Source of the DNA: an uncultured Pseudoruegeria sp.
Lineage (GTDB): Bacteria > Pseudomonadota > Alphaproteobacteria > Rhodobacterales > Rhodobacteraceae
NCBI GenBank assembly: GCA_947498155.1
Contig: CANMJD010000004.1
Span: forward strand, 149,190-213,189
Direction: 5' to 3'
Length of the DNA stretch: 64,000 nucleotides
Part shown: positions 29,916-40,052 of the stretch, one piece after another
How the letters are laid out: every line of letters starts with the position of its first letter
How positions within the stretch are numbered: position 1 is the stretch's first letter
Notes under the pieces: generated by a model
Seen by the model: the letters and a program-made list of their open reading frames with translations, nothing else
Told to the model about the DNA's origin: nothing
Database searches by the model: none
Made by a program: the position numbers and the translations under genes

Positions 29916-31412
29916 TCAGGTTTGCCTGCTGTGCCGCACGGCCTTCACACCGGAAACCACAATCGCCAGAATGCTGACAAAGGTGGCAAGAGCCAGAACC
30001 GCGCTGACCGGTCGGGTCAGGAACGGCTCCAGCGAGCCTTCGGACAGGATCAGCCCGCGCCGCAGGCTTTTGTCGAGGATTTCCCCCAACACCAGCCCCA
30101 GCACCAAGGGCGCCATCGGATAATTCATTTGCCGCAGGATGAAACCGACTGTGCCAAACCCCAGCATGACCCACACGTCAAAGGGTCGCGAAGCAATGGC
30201 GAAAGCGCCAACCACGCAGAGCACAAAGATAATCGGCAGCAGACGTTCACGCGGGATGCGCAGCACCATCAGCAAGGGGCTGGTCAGCAGGATACCGATG
30301 ACGGTCATCGCCAGTGCCGCCAGAACAATTGCCGCGACAACTCCGTAAACCATTCCGGCGCTTTGGATCATGATCAGCGGGCCGGGCTGGATGCCATGGA
30401 TCACCATCGCCGCCAACAACACCGCCGAGGGGGCAGACCCCGGAATGCCAAGGGTCAGCACCGGAATAATTGCACCGGGTACAGCCGCCGAATTACCGGT
30501 TTCCGCCGCGATCAACCCTTCCTTGGAACCTTTGCCGAACTGGTCCTTTTCCTTGCTGAACCGTTTGGCCACCGCATAGGACACCCAGGCGCCGATATCC
30601 TCGCCGACACCGGGCATCAGCCCCATCAGCGTGCCCGCGACACCAGAACGCCCAATGGTCGGCGAATAGCGCAGCAACTCGCCCGCACGCGGTAGGATAC
30701 GGCCTTTATTCTCGGCAATCATCGGAGTTTTACTGCCGGTGATATTGGACAGGATTTCCGCCAGCCCGAAAGCCCCAACCATCGCCGGGATCAAGCTAAT
30801 TCCGCCGCTTAGCGGTTTATAGTCAAAGGTATAGCGTGCAAAGGCAAAAACCTGTTCCTGCCCGACCATGGCCAGTATCAGTCCGAGAAACCCCGCGATC
30901 CAGCCTTTGAGTGGATCATCCATCGACGTCAGCCGCCCCGAGATAACCACACCAAACAGGGCCAGCCAGAAAAATTCAAAGGACCCGAATTTCAACGCAT
31001 AGCTTGCCAGAATCGGGGCCGTAAAAACCAGCAGCAAAACCCCTGCCAGCGTGCCAAACAAAGAGCCGACCGTGGCCAGCCCTAGGGCCTCGCGGGCGCG
31101 GGATTGGCGGGCCAGCGGATAACCGTCCAGCGTTGTGGCCGCACTGGCCGGTGTGCCGGGCATGTTCAGGATAATCGCCGTCCGGCTACCGCCGTAGATA
31201 GAGCCAACATACATGCCCAAAAGGGCGGTAATGGCAGTGGTGCTTTCCATCTGGAATGTCAGCGTGGTCAGCAAGGCCAGTCCCATGGTGGCAGTCAGAC
31301 CGGGCATCATACCAATGACAACACCCAAGAGCGTCGCCCAAAGCGTGACGATCAATTGGTCGGGGGAAAGGGCGTTGGCAAAGGCCGTCAGGATGAGGTT
31401 CAGATCAGGCAT
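29916..31412 (-). CDS. Tripartite tricarboxylate transporter permease, TctA family
   Basis: GMMPGLTATMGLALLTTLTF, YGGSRTAIILNMPGTPASAATTLDGYPLARQ. Confidence 0.95.
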   Translation of the reverse strand: MPDLNLILTAFANALSPDQLIVTLWATLLGVVIGMMPGLTATMGLALLTTLTFQMESTTAITALLGMYVGSIYGGSRTAIILNMPGTPASAATTLDGYPLARQSRAREALGLATVGSLFGTLAGVLLLVFTAPILASYALKFGSFEFFWLALFGVVISGRLTSMDDPLKGWIAGFLGLILAMVGQEQVFAFARYTFDYKPLSGGISLIPAMVGAFGLAEILSNITGSKTPMIAENKGRILPRAGELLRYSPTIGRSGVAGTLMGLMPGVGEDIGAWVSYAVAKRFSKEKDQFGKGSKEGLIAAETGNSAAVPGAIIPVLTLGIPGSAPSAVLLAAMVIHGIQPGPLIMIQSAGMVYGVVAAIVLAALAMTVIGILLTSPLLMVLRIPRERLLPIIFVLCVVGAFAIASRPFDVWVMLGFGTVGFILRQMNYPMAPLVLGLVLGEILDKSLRRGLILSEGSLEPFLTRPVSAVLALATFVSILAIVVSGVKAVRHSRQT

Positions 31413-31419
31413 ATCAACC

Positions 31420-31932
31420 TCAGGGCAACTGAATAAGGAACAGGGTTTGAAAGACGTAGCGTGTCGCAAAGCTGACCAAGAGCGCCAGCGCCGTGGCGAT
31501 CATCAAAATCCTCGGTCTATTGATCGTTTCGCGAGGTTTGTCCGCCGGGATCAGGATCAATTCAAAGGTGCAGATAAAGGCAAAGACAAAAGCAAAGGTC
31601 GCGATCAGATAGGGTACCGTGCCGAACAGGATAGCCCCATAGCCCAGTGTCAAACCCAGCGCCGCCAAGGCGCGTTTGCGCGTAATCGCCGCGCCCATGA
31701 CCTCGTTCCAGAAACTGAAGTCTTTTCCCGCGGTTCCGGCTGGACGAAAAATAAGGATCACCCCGCACATCGCCAGCGCGACCCCCAAAAGGCCGGGCGT
31801 GAAACCGGGCGTTTCATAGAGTGCGGCACCCCGTTCTGTGTAGCGCGGCATTTGCAGGGCACCCAATAGAACCAGCCCCCCCAGAAGGGTGAAGAACAGG
31901 CCCGACAGGCGATCCAGAATAAGATTGCTCAT
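31420..31932 (-). CDS. Tripartite tricarboxylate transporter TctB family protein
   Basis: Small 4-TM protein between TctA and TctC genes; MSNLILDRLSGLFFTLLGGLVL. Confidence 0.85.
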   Translation of the reverse strand: MSNLILDRLSGLFFTLLGGLVLLGALQMPRYTERGAALYETPGFTPGLLGVALAMCGVILIFRPAGTAGKDFSFWNEVMGAAITRKRALAALGLTLGYGAILFGTVPYLIATFAFVFAFICTFELILIPADKPRETINRPRILMIATALALLVSFATRYVFQTLFLIQLP

Positions 31933-31998
31933 AGTTTTAACGATGTCTTTGGGGAAAGGTAGAGGGGCCACCAAATTGCAGCGGCCCCAACTGTTTGA

Positions 31999-32985
31999 TT
32001 ATGGGCGTGGAATACCCAAGGACTCCGGGTCCGCAGAGGACTGACCGCCGTCGTGCAGCAGCCAAGCGTTGGCTTGGATCGAAGGCCAAACGCGGGCTTG
32101 GGCATCATCGCCGCCATGGACGGTCATGATCGAACCACGACCGGAGGTGTATTCTGCCAAAGCGTCGGAATTGGCCAGATCAGCCCATGCCGCACCCATT
32201 TTCTCTTTGACTTCGGCAGGCACATCACCCGGCATGAAGATGCCAAAGTAGATCGGCGCAACAGGGAAGTCAGTCAGTTCAGAAGTGACCGAGGCGATAG
32301 AACCGACACCGGGAACCTCGACATTGGCGTCCGAAATGATCGCGATGGGTTTCAGCTGACCCGCCCGCAACATGTCGATCTGCTCAGAGATTAGCTGCGT
32401 TGTGGCATTGGTTTCGCCCGAGACGGTCGACAGTACCGCCGCAGACCCGCCATCATAAGAGGCATGGGTGTAGCTACCGCCAACCGCGCTGGACAGCGCT
32501 TCGATGGTCGAATGACCGGCAGAGTTAACGCCGGAAGTGCCGACTTTCAGACCACCGGCTTTCAGCGCTTCAAGAAAACCCGCCAAATCTTCGATCTCGG
32601 AATTGGCCGAGACGCTGATCACGCTGGCGAGGGCCGAATTCAGATACAGATCCCAATCCTTGATCGAGGTATCCATTTTGCCGGTCACCGCATAGGTGCC
32701 CAGATCTTTGGCCGCACCTGCGGTCCATGTATAGCCGTCATGGGGCGCATCCCATGCCGCCTGCGAACCGAGCGAGCCGGACGCGCCGGGCTGGTTGACG
32801 ACAACAACGCTCTGGCCCAAGGCCCCTTCGAGTTCTGCGGCAACAACACGGGTTACTTGGTCGGTGGCCCCGCCTGCCCCCCAAGGTACGATCAGCTGGA
32901 TCGGCTTTTCAGGCCAGTCGGCCAAAGCCGGAGTCGCAAGGGCAACACTTGCAAGTGCGCCGGTGATAAATGTTTTCAGTTTCAT
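31999..32985 (-). CDS. Tripartite tricarboxylate transporter substrate-binding protein (TctC/Bug)
   Basis: WPEKPIQLIVPWGAGGATDQVTRVVAAELEGALGQSVVVVNQPGASG. Confidence 0.93.
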   Translation of the reverse strand: MKLKTFITGALASVALATPALADWPEKPIQLIVPWGAGGATDQVTRVVAAELEGALGQSVVVVNQPGASGSLGSQAAWDAPHDGYTWTAGAAKDLGTYAVTGKMDTSIKDWDLYLNSALASVISVSANSEIEDLAGFLEALKAGGLKVGTSGVNSAGHSTIEALSSAVGGSYTHASYDGGSAAVLSTVSGETNATTQLISEQIDMLRAGQLKPIAIISDANVEVPGVGSIASVTSELTDFPVAPIYFGIFMPGDVPAEVKEKMGAAWADLANSDALAEYTSGRGSIMTVHGGDDAQARVWPSIQANAWLLHDGGQSSADPESLGIPRP

Positions 32986-33022
32986 GATTTCCTCCCTCTG
33001 GAAATATTGGTTTTTGGTTAAT

Positions 33023-34057
33023 CTACGCTGTGGTTTCGCCCGCAAGCGTCCCCAGTCGTTCTGCTTTTTGTTGCGCCTCAATCGCCAGCCGCATCACGCG
33101 CAAGGTGTGGCGCTGCGGGCAGGCTGTTTCAGTTCGATTTTTGACGTCCTCCTTCAAGCGCGCGAAATAGGGCGTGCCTGCCTCCCTGGCGTCAAATCGG
33201 GTGTTTTCTGTGCCGTTCACCAAAAACACGTGATCCGTGCCTAGCCCGCCGCCAATATCCATATATTTGCGCAGCTCGATAAAGCCTTCGGTGCCCAGAA
33301 TGGTCAGTCGCCCGTCGCCCCAATTGGGCGCGGCATCCGGCGTGTACCAATCCAGCCGCACATAACCCTGCGCGGTAGCGGAGCTCAGGTTCATTTCGCC
33401 AAAATCCTGAAATTCAGGATGATCGGGGTTGTTGAAATTACCTACCGTCGCGCGGGTGATCTCTGCATCCTCGGAACCGGTGAAATGCAAAAACTGGTCG
33501 ATCTGATGGGTGCCGATGTCCCCCAAAATGCCGCCGTATTCTGCCGGATGCCAAAACCAGTCGGGGCGCATTTGCGCGTTCAGACGGTGTGGGCCGACAG
33601 AAAGCGTGTGCACGACTTTGCCGATACGCCCCTCAGCGATCAGCTGTTCTGCTTTGGTGACCGAGGGCACTTCAAACCGTTCAGAGAAATTAACACTCCA
33701 GATCCGGCCAGTTTCGGCAATGCAGGCCTCTATCGCGTCAAGTTCCGCATCGGTCAGGCAACCGGGCTTGTCCAGCATCACGTCTTTGCCGTGTTGCATG
33801 GCCCTGATCGACAGGCGCGCCCGATCTTTGGGGGCGGCGGCGATCAGGACCAGCGCGATGGTGTCATCTTCGAGGATTTCAGCAAGATCAGCCACTTGCG
33901 GCACATCTGGAAACCGTTTTCGGTAGCCCGCGGCGGGTTGCGGCTCCGCCTCGGTCCAATAGGCGGCAAGGGTGCATCCAGCGGCAATCATACCTTCGGA
34001 CATGCCATAAATGTGGCGGTGATCCAGTCCAATCGCGGCAAATTTCAAGTCGGTCAT
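33023..34057 (-). CDS. Gfo/Idh/MocA family oxidoreductase
   Basis: GKDVMLDKPGCLTD (EKP-like), GGILGDIGTHQIDQFLHFTG. Confidence 0.88.
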   Translation of the reverse strand: MTDLKFAAIGLDHRHIYGMSEGMIAAGCTLAAYWTEAEPQPAAGYRKRFPDVPQVADLAEILEDDTIALVLIAAAPKDRARLSIRAMQHGKDVMLDKPGCLTDAELDAIEACIAETGRIWSVNFSERFEVPSVTKAEQLIAEGRIGKVVHTLSVGPHRLNAQMRPDWFWHPAEYGGILGDIGTHQIDQFLHFTGSEDAEITRATVGNFNNPDHPEFQDFGEMNLSSATAQGYVRLDWYTPDAAPNWGDGRLTILGTEGFIELRKYMDIGGGLGTDHVFLVNGTENTRFDAREAGTPYFARLKEDVKNRTETACPQRHTLRVMRLAIEAQQKAERLGTLAGETTA

Positions 34058-35112
34058 CAGACGGTTTTCACCTCCTCTTGACGTTTATTTTTGGCGGATC
34101 GTTCAATCGCATCGATCAACGCATGAACCTTTAGCGCTGCGCGGCCCGTGACACGCGGTGGCCGTCCGGCCTGCCAAGCGTCGGCAAATTCCGCGATCAA
34201 GTCGCGATGCCAGTCACAGGGGAAATCCATCGGGTCACTGCCCCCGCCGGTGCCAGTGACTTCGCCAATGGTTTCAACCTCGCCATTACGCCAATGGATC
34301 AACAGTTCGCCCGCCTTCAGGCGAACCGACGCGTTTTCAGCGTCTAGTTCCAGCGTCTCTACATCGCCGGGAAAGCTTGACGTGGTGGCCATGATCGATC
34401 CCAGTGCACCGGTTTCAAACACCAGACCCGCAGAGGCAAAATCCTCGGCTTCCATATCGTGAAACGGCGTGGTGCCGGTCAGGGCGGCAACGGTTTGCAC
34501 CGGTCCTGTCAGGCTCAGCATTAAATCCATCACATGAATGGCTTGCGTGATCAGAACGCCGCCGCCATCACTGTCATAACGCCCGCGTCCGGCGTGATCG
34601 TAATAGGCCTGATCTCGCCACCACGGCAGAGCGACCCGTACCATATGAATGCGGCCCAACCGGCCAGACTCAACAAGTTCCCGCAGCGCCACTGCGCCAG
34701 CACGAAAGCGGTGCTGCAACACGACGCCGAGCATTACATCGGCTTTTTCACATGCCTCAACAATGGATTGCGCACCCTGCAGGTTCCGCTCTACCGGCTT
34801 TTCGGTGAGCACATGTTTACCTGCCGCCGCCAGTTTGGCGATGATCGCTTCCCGCGCATTGGGCGGGGTGATCAGGATCGCACCATCCACATCAGGATCG
34901 GCACAGATCGCGTCAATACTATCATAGGTCGGCCAGCCGAATTGCGCCCCAACCTCGGCACGGCGCGCGGCATTTCGTGTATAAACACCGGCAACAGAGA
35001 CGGTTTCATCCAATTGGCGCAATGCCGCCAGATGGGGCTTTGACGCCATGCCAAGGCCGATCACGACAAGGTTCATTGGACGGGAGGCTTTATGCGGATC
35101 AAGCATGGCCAC
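34057..35112 (-). CDS. Gfo/Idh/MocA family oxidoreductase
   Basis: GKHVLTEKPVERNLQGA, GGGVLITQAIHVMDLMLSLTG. Confidence 0.9.
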   Translation of the reverse strand: MAMLDPHKASRPMNLVVIGLGMASKPHLAALRQLDETVSVAGVYTRNAARRAEVGAQFGWPTYDSIDAICADPDVDGAILITPPNAREAIIAKLAAAGKHVLTEKPVERNLQGAQSIVEACEKADVMLGVVLQHRFRAGAVALRELVESGRLGRIHMVRVALPWWRDQAYYDHAGRGRYDSDGGGVLITQAIHVMDLMLSLTGPVQTVAALTGTTPFHDMEAEDFASAGLVFETGALGSIMATTSSFPGDVETLELDAENASVRLKAGELLIHWRNGEVETIGEVTGTGGGSDPMDFPCDWHRDLIAEFADAWQAGRPPRVTGRAALKVHALIDAIERSAKNKRQEEVKTV

Positions 35113-36568
35113 CTCCTGCGAGGTCTTTGATGGCAGCCGCCATGCCAGCCTGCATCATCCGCGCCAGATGCGCCTGAACGGCAGACCCGAAAGCGGTATT
35201 TTCGGCTAGGTCTGTTGGCAGCAGATTGGGCAGGGCAAAAATGGCTTCGGTCAAAGCTTTTGCAGATGCTCCATGTTCGGCACAGACCGCCGCAAATTCC
35301 GCCGCCCGCGGGTCCTGCACTGTATAGCTGTCGCCTTGATCCCCCTGACCGGATAGGAACCGAATCCAAGCCGCTGTCGCAAAGGCAAAGGTGTCCGCAT
35401 CAGACCCCTGCGCCAATGCCACAAGAGCAGGTTCAAAAATCCGCTGCGGCAATTTCTGACTGCCGTCCATGGCAATTTGAAAGGTCTCATGGGCGATATT
35501 GGGATTGGTAAAACGCTGCAGCAAGGCCTGACGGTAGTCATCCAGATCAATGCCTTCTATCGCGCCCAAAGTGGCCGCCGCGGCCTTGATATGGCGATCC
35601 ACCACTGCCGCCAATACGTCGTCTGCCATGACATCGCGCACATAGGGTTTGCCAGACAGATAACCGCTATAGGCCAGCAGCGAATGTGCTCCGTTGAGCA
35701 TGCGCAGTTTCATGTTTTCAAAGGGCGTGACGTCTTTGACAAACAGCGCTCCCGCCGTATCCCACGCCGGACGCCCGTTGCAGAAATCATCCTCGATCAC
35801 CCATTGAGAAAAAGATTCTGTTTCGATCGGGGCGAGGTCTTTCAGGCCGGTAGCGACCTCTGTTTCGGCAATCAACGCTTCGGTGCAGGCAGGCGTAATA
35901 CGGTCTACCATCGTGGCAGGAAAACGGGCGTTTTCGGTGATCCAGACAGCAAGTGCAGGATCAACCCGCTGGGCAAAATCCAGCACGGCCGCGCGCAGAA
36001 GCTGCCCGTTGTTGGGCAGGTTGTCGCAGGACAGAACCGTAAACGCCTTTTGGCCTGCCTCCTTGCGTATCTGCAAAGCCCGTACAATCAGACCAATGGC
36101 AGACTGCGGGGCCTCGGGGGTTGCCAAATCCGCCGCAATCAGCGGATCATTCAGATCAAGCGCGCCTTTGGCACGGTCATAGCCATAGGCTTTTTCGGTG
36201 ATGGTCAGGCTGACGATACGAGTCGTCTCTGCCGTCATGGCTTGCAGAATTGGATCAAGCCCGTTTTTTGCCGCCAAAACCCCGGCGATTGATCCGATCA
36301 CCCGCATCTCGGGCGGCTGGTCGTTATCGGCGCGAATGACCAGATGGTAGCGCCCGCCTTGTGCATTCAGCTTATCCGCCAGCGCAACACTACGCAGGCT
36401 AACCCCCAGAATACGCCAGTCGCCGCCGGATTGGGCCAACACATCATCGGTATGGTCCGCCTGATGGGCGCGATGAAACGCACCGGCACCGATGTGGACG
36501 ATGCCGACACCATGGGCCTCTGGCGTATAGGCCCGGCTGGGGGACCAGAAAGAAGAAGTCAATTTCAT
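35099..36568 (-). CDS. uxuB: Mannitol dehydrogenase family / fructuronate reductase
   Basis: VHIGAGAFHRAHQADHTDDVL, DRITPA, KLRMLNGAHS; next to uxuA and uxaC. Confidence 0.85.
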   Translation of the reverse strand: MKLTSSFWSPSRAYTPEAHGVGIVHIGAGAFHRAHQADHTDDVLAQSGGDWRILGVSLRSVALADKLNAQGGRYHLVIRADNDQPPEMRVIGSIAGVLAAKNGLDPILQAMTAETTRIVSLTITEKAYGYDRAKGALDLNDPLIAADLATPEAPQSAIGLIVRALQIRKEAGQKAFTVLSCDNLPNNGQLLRAAVLDFAQRVDPALAVWITENARFPATMVDRITPACTEALIAETEVATGLKDLAPIETESFSQWVIEDDFCNGRPAWDTAGALFVKDVTPFENMKLRMLNGAHSLLAYSGYLSGKPYVRDVMADDVLAAVVDRHIKAAAATLGAIEGIDLDDYRQALLQRFTNPNIAHETFQIAMDGSQKLPQRIFEPALVALAQGSDADTFAFATAAWIRFLSGQGDQGDSYTVQDPRAAEFAAVCAEHGASAKALTEAIFALPNLLPTDLAENTAFGSAVQAHLARMMQAGMAAAIKDLAGGGHA

Positions 36569-37788
36569 TGGGCACCACCTTGGGCTTTGCGGGTTACCGA
36601 CAACGCGGCTTCGATCCCGCGCAATTCGGCCAGGCCGCGCAACCGCCCGATCAGCGGATAACCGGGCTGTACACGGCGGTTGAAATCATCGGCGATCTGG
36701 TGGCCGTGATCCGGACGCATCGGAATGTTCCAATCGCTGCGCCCTTGGGAACGGCGCTTGTTTTCTTCGGTCAGAATAGCATCAATCAGCGCCACCATAT
36801 CGGTGCTGCCTTCCAGATGAGCGGCTTCATGAAAGGAACAAGGCATGGTTTCAGCCTCGCGCTGAACATTGCGCAGATGCAGGAAATGCACCCGATGTCC
36901 CAAACGGGACATCATACCGGGCAGATCAACATCGGCGTTGACGCCAAGCGATCCGCTGCACAGCGTTATACCGTTGGCCGGGCTATCAACGGCGTTCACC
37001 AGATCGGTATAATCCGCCTCGGAAGAGACAACGCGCGGCAGGCCCAACAGCGGAAACGGCGGATCATCCGGATGACAGCAGAGCCGTAGACCAAGCTTTT
37101 CGGCCTCTGGCACAACAAGTTCCAGAAATGCATGCAGGTTGGATTTCAGCTGCGCCGCGTCGATGCTGTTATAGTGCGCCAACAGGGCTTTGAAACCGTC
37201 AAACGACAGGTTCTGATTGGCCCCCGGAAGCCCCATGACCAGATTGGCCATCAGTGCGGATTTATCGGCCTCATCCATTTGGGCGAACCGTGCGGCCGCT
37301 GCCTCTTGCAGGTCAGCGCTGAAATCCTCTGCCACGCCGGCACGCTCCAGAATGAACAGATCAAAGGCAACAAAATCCACCAGATCAAAACGCATACAGG
37401 TGGATCCGTTCGGCAAGGCCCATGTCAGATCGGTGCGCGTCCAGTCCAGTACCGGCATAAAGTTATAACAGATGGTTTGAATACCCGCCGCCGCGATATT
37501 GGCCATGCTGGTTTTATAGGTCTCGATATGGGCGCGCCAGTCGCCGTCCTGCTTTTTGATGTCTTCGGACACCGGCAGGCTTTCGACAACATCCCACGTC
37601 AGACCCGATGCAGCACCATCAGCGCGAAAGCCAACTTCATGCTGGCGTTTACTGATGTCTTCCGGCGTCCAGACCGCACCATTGGGAATATGATGCAAAG
37701 CGCTCACCACCCCTGTGGCACCCGCCTGTGCGATATCCTCGACCGATACGACGTCAACGGGGCCGAACCATCTCCAGGTCTGTTTCAT
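36565..37788 (-). CDS. uxuA: Mannonate dehydratase
   Basis: MKQTWRWFGPVDVVSVEDIAQAGATGVVSALHHIPNGAVW; GLRLCCHPDDPP; RPDHGHQI. Confidence 0.95.
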   Translation of the reverse strand: MKQTWRWFGPVDVVSVEDIAQAGATGVVSALHHIPNGAVWTPEDISKRQHEVGFRADGAASGLTWDVVESLPVSEDIKKQDGDWRAHIETYKTSMANIAAAGIQTICYNFMPVLDWTRTDLTWALPNGSTCMRFDLVDFVAFDLFILERAGVAEDFSADLQEAAAARFAQMDEADKSALMANLVMGLPGANQNLSFDGFKALLAHYNSIDAAQLKSNLHAFLELVVPEAEKLGLRLCCHPDDPPFPLLGLPRVVSSEADYTDLVNAVDSPANGITLCSGSLGVNADVDLPGMMSRLGHRVHFLHLRNVQREAETMPCSFHEAAHLEGSTDMVALIDAILTEENKRRSQGRSDWNIPMRPDHGHQIADDFNRRVQPGYPLIGRLRGLAELRGIEAALSVTRKAQGGAQ

Positions 37789-39194
37789 TTTGCATCCAAT
37801 CGATAAGCGCGTTTGGCAAGGCCATAGGACAGATCAACAATGACCTCTGCGGCTTCGTCCTCTGGAAGGCGGGCCTCTGCGACTTGTTTGGCAAGGAATG
37901 CACAATCAACCCGACGGGCCAGATCGTGACGCGCCGGAATAGAAGGCAAGGCCCGGGTGTCATCGTTAAAACCGGCAGTGTTGTAGAAACCAGCGGATTC
38001 CGTGGTCATTTCGCGATAACGCATCATGCCATCGGGGCTATCAAAGAACCACCACGCCGGACCCAGCTTCAAGCAGGGGTAAGCCCCCGCCAACGGCGCC
38101 AACTCGCGCCCGTAGGCCGTTTCATCCAATGTAAACAGGATCACCGTCAATCGGCTGTCATGCCCGAAAGCATCCAGCAGCGGCCGCAGCGCCTGCACAA
38201 AACCCGTCGGGCCGGGAATATCAAAACCCTTATCTGCGCCGAACCGGTCAAAAATGCTCTGGCTGTGATTGCGCACTGAGCCAGGATGGATTTGCATCAC
38301 CAACCCATCCTCAAGGCTCATCCGCGCCATTTCGGTCAACATCTGGCCACGGAATATTTCACGCTGCTCTGCGGTGGCGGATTGGGTGCGGATCACCTCA
38401 TAAAGCGCAACGCATTCTGCTTCACTTAGATCGCAGGTCAATGCGGTGGGATGCCCGTGGTCGGTTGCTGTCGCCCCATGGGCGATGAAATCCTGACGGC
38501 GCTGGCGGTGGGCGCGCAACAGACCCTGCCAGCTTGCGGTGTCTTCTCCGGTTATGTCGGCAAACTTTTGAAGAGCCTCGGCAAAACCGGCTGTATCGGG
38601 GTTGGTCACAACGTCAGGACGATAGGTGGGCACAACACGCCCGCCCCAATCGCTGGCGGCGATGGCCTTGTGATGGGCCAGATCATCCAGACAGGAATCG
38701 GTCGTTGCCAACAGCTCTATGTTGAAATTCTCAAACAGAGCCCGCGGCTTGAACGCCTCTGTCGTCAACGCCTCTGCGATCAGGTCATAGCTTTGATCCG
38801 CTATGTCACCGTTTAGGGGGGCTTCGATACCGAATAAGGTCTCTAGTGTGTGATCCATCCAGTGCCGCACCGGTGTCGCACGGAACAGATAGTAATTTTC
38901 CGCAAACAAACGCCAGATTTCGCGGCGGTCCGTATTGACCGGTGATCCATCCCGTGACGGCACGCCCATTTGCGCGTGATCAATCCCCTGCGAAACCAAC
39001 ATACGCACTATGTAATGGTCCGGAATGATCAACAGTTCGGCGGGATCGGAGAAAGATTTGTTTTCATGAAACCATGCCGGATCCGTATGCCCGTGGGGGC
39101 AGATCAGTGGCAAATGCGCCACCTCTGCAAACAGGCGGCGCGCAATGGCGCGGGTGGTTGGGTCTGCAGGAAAGAACCTGTCGCTATTCAGCAT
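37785..39194 (-). CDS. uxaC: Uronate (glucuronate) isomerase
   Basis: LPLICPHGHTDPAWF, LTVILFTLDETAYGRELAPLAGAYPCLKLGPAWWFFDSPDGM. Confidence 0.95.
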   Translation of the reverse strand: MLNSDRFFPADPTTRAIARRLFAEVAHLPLICPHGHTDPAWFHENKSFSDPAELLIIPDHYIVRMLVSQGIDHAQMGVPSRDGSPVNTDRREIWRLFAENYYLFRATPVRHWMDHTLETLFGIEAPLNGDIADQSYDLIAEALTTEAFKPRALFENFNIELLATTDSCLDDLAHHKAIAASDWGGRVVPTYRPDVVTNPDTAGFAEALQKFADITGEDTASWQGLLRAHRQRRQDFIAHGATATDHGHPTALTCDLSEAECVALYEVIRTQSATAEQREIFRGQMLTEMARMSLEDGLVMQIHPGSVRNHSQSIFDRFGADKGFDIPGPTGFVQALRPLLDAFGHDSRLTVILFTLDETAYGRELAPLAGAYPCLKLGPAWWFFDSPDGMMRYREMTTESAGFYNTAGFNDDTRALPSIPARHDLARRVDCAFLAKQVAEARLPEDEAAEVIVDLSYGLAKRAYRLDAK

Positions 39195-39885
39195 AGTCTT
39201 CTACCGTTTCAAAAGCCGAGTTGATGTGTTTGTTGATCAGCGCCTGAGACAGATCGCTGTCACGCGCCTTGAGCGCGTCGATGAGTTCCAGATGTTCTTT
39301 GAAGGCGACGTTGATCCGTTTTGGCAGGTTTCCCATCAAAACGATCCGCGCCCGGTCGGTATGCGCCTTGATCGAATAGGCCAGACGCCACGCAGAGGGC
39401 AGCTCGGCAATATCGGCCAGTTTGGCGTGAAATTCTTCGTCGTATCGGAAGAAAGAGATGTGATCATTGTGGGATACCGCGACGCTTTGCAGCGCGATAA
39501 TACTGTCGAGCGGGCGTAAATCCGCTCCGGTTTCACAGATCAGCTTGACCGCCTCTCGCTCCAGCGCACGGCGCACGATGATGCCTTCCCGCACCCGCGC
39601 CTCATCAATGGGCGCAACGGTGGTGCCGACTTTGTTCTGAGTGTCGATCAAACCATCTTCGATCAGCCGCAAATAGGCTTCGCGCACGGGGGTTCTGCTG
39701 ACGCCGAACCAAGCGGCCAGATCGCCCTCGTTGATCGGCGCATTCGGTTTAAACTGTTCCAGAATGATGCTCATGCGGACCGCTTCGTAGATCTGCACCC
39801 CGATGGGACGAGAGCGATCAATCGCTCCGATGAAATCAGGCTTTTCGATCTTTGGACTTTTCTGAAATCTAACTTCGGTCATCAC
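39184..39885 (-). CDS. GntR family (FCD) transcriptional regulator of uronate operon
   Basis: INEGDLAAWFGVSRTPVREAYLRLIEDGLIDTQNKVGTTVAPID wHTH; overlaps uxaC. Confidence 0.9.
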   Translation of the reverse strand: MMTEVRFQKSPKIEKPDFIGAIDRSRPIGVQIYEAVRMSIILEQFKPNAPINEGDLAAWFGVSRTPVREAYLRLIEDGLIDTQNKVGTTVAPIDEARVREGIIVRRALEREAVKLICETGADLRPLDSIIALQSVAVSHNDHISFFRYDEEFHAKLADIAELPSAWRLAYSIKAHTDRARIVLMGNLPKRINVAFKEHLELIDALKARDSDLSQALINKHINSAFETVEDYAE

Positions 39886-39913
39886 GTCCCCCTCGCATCT
39901 GGTACACTAGTGT

Positions 39914-39927
39914 TCATGTATACATGA
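39914..39927. promoter_or_regulatory. Putative GntR operator (14-bp perfect palindrome)
   Basis: TCATGTATACATGA about 30 bp upstream of the GntR gene. Confidence 0.6.
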
Positions 39928-40052
39928 GTCAAGCTTGAGAAATTCCGACCAAATTCCTAGGAAGGGCTTTGGGTGTTTTTTAGACCTGAGATGGGTTCGG
40001 TTTTTCCCCTGCGTCGGGAAACACAACTGCGCCAAACTCCGGTATTGGTAAG

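Noticed and set aside
35477-36292. 271-aa plus-strand ORF opposite uxuB
   Set aside because: Antisense shadow ORF; uxuB has clear family motifs.
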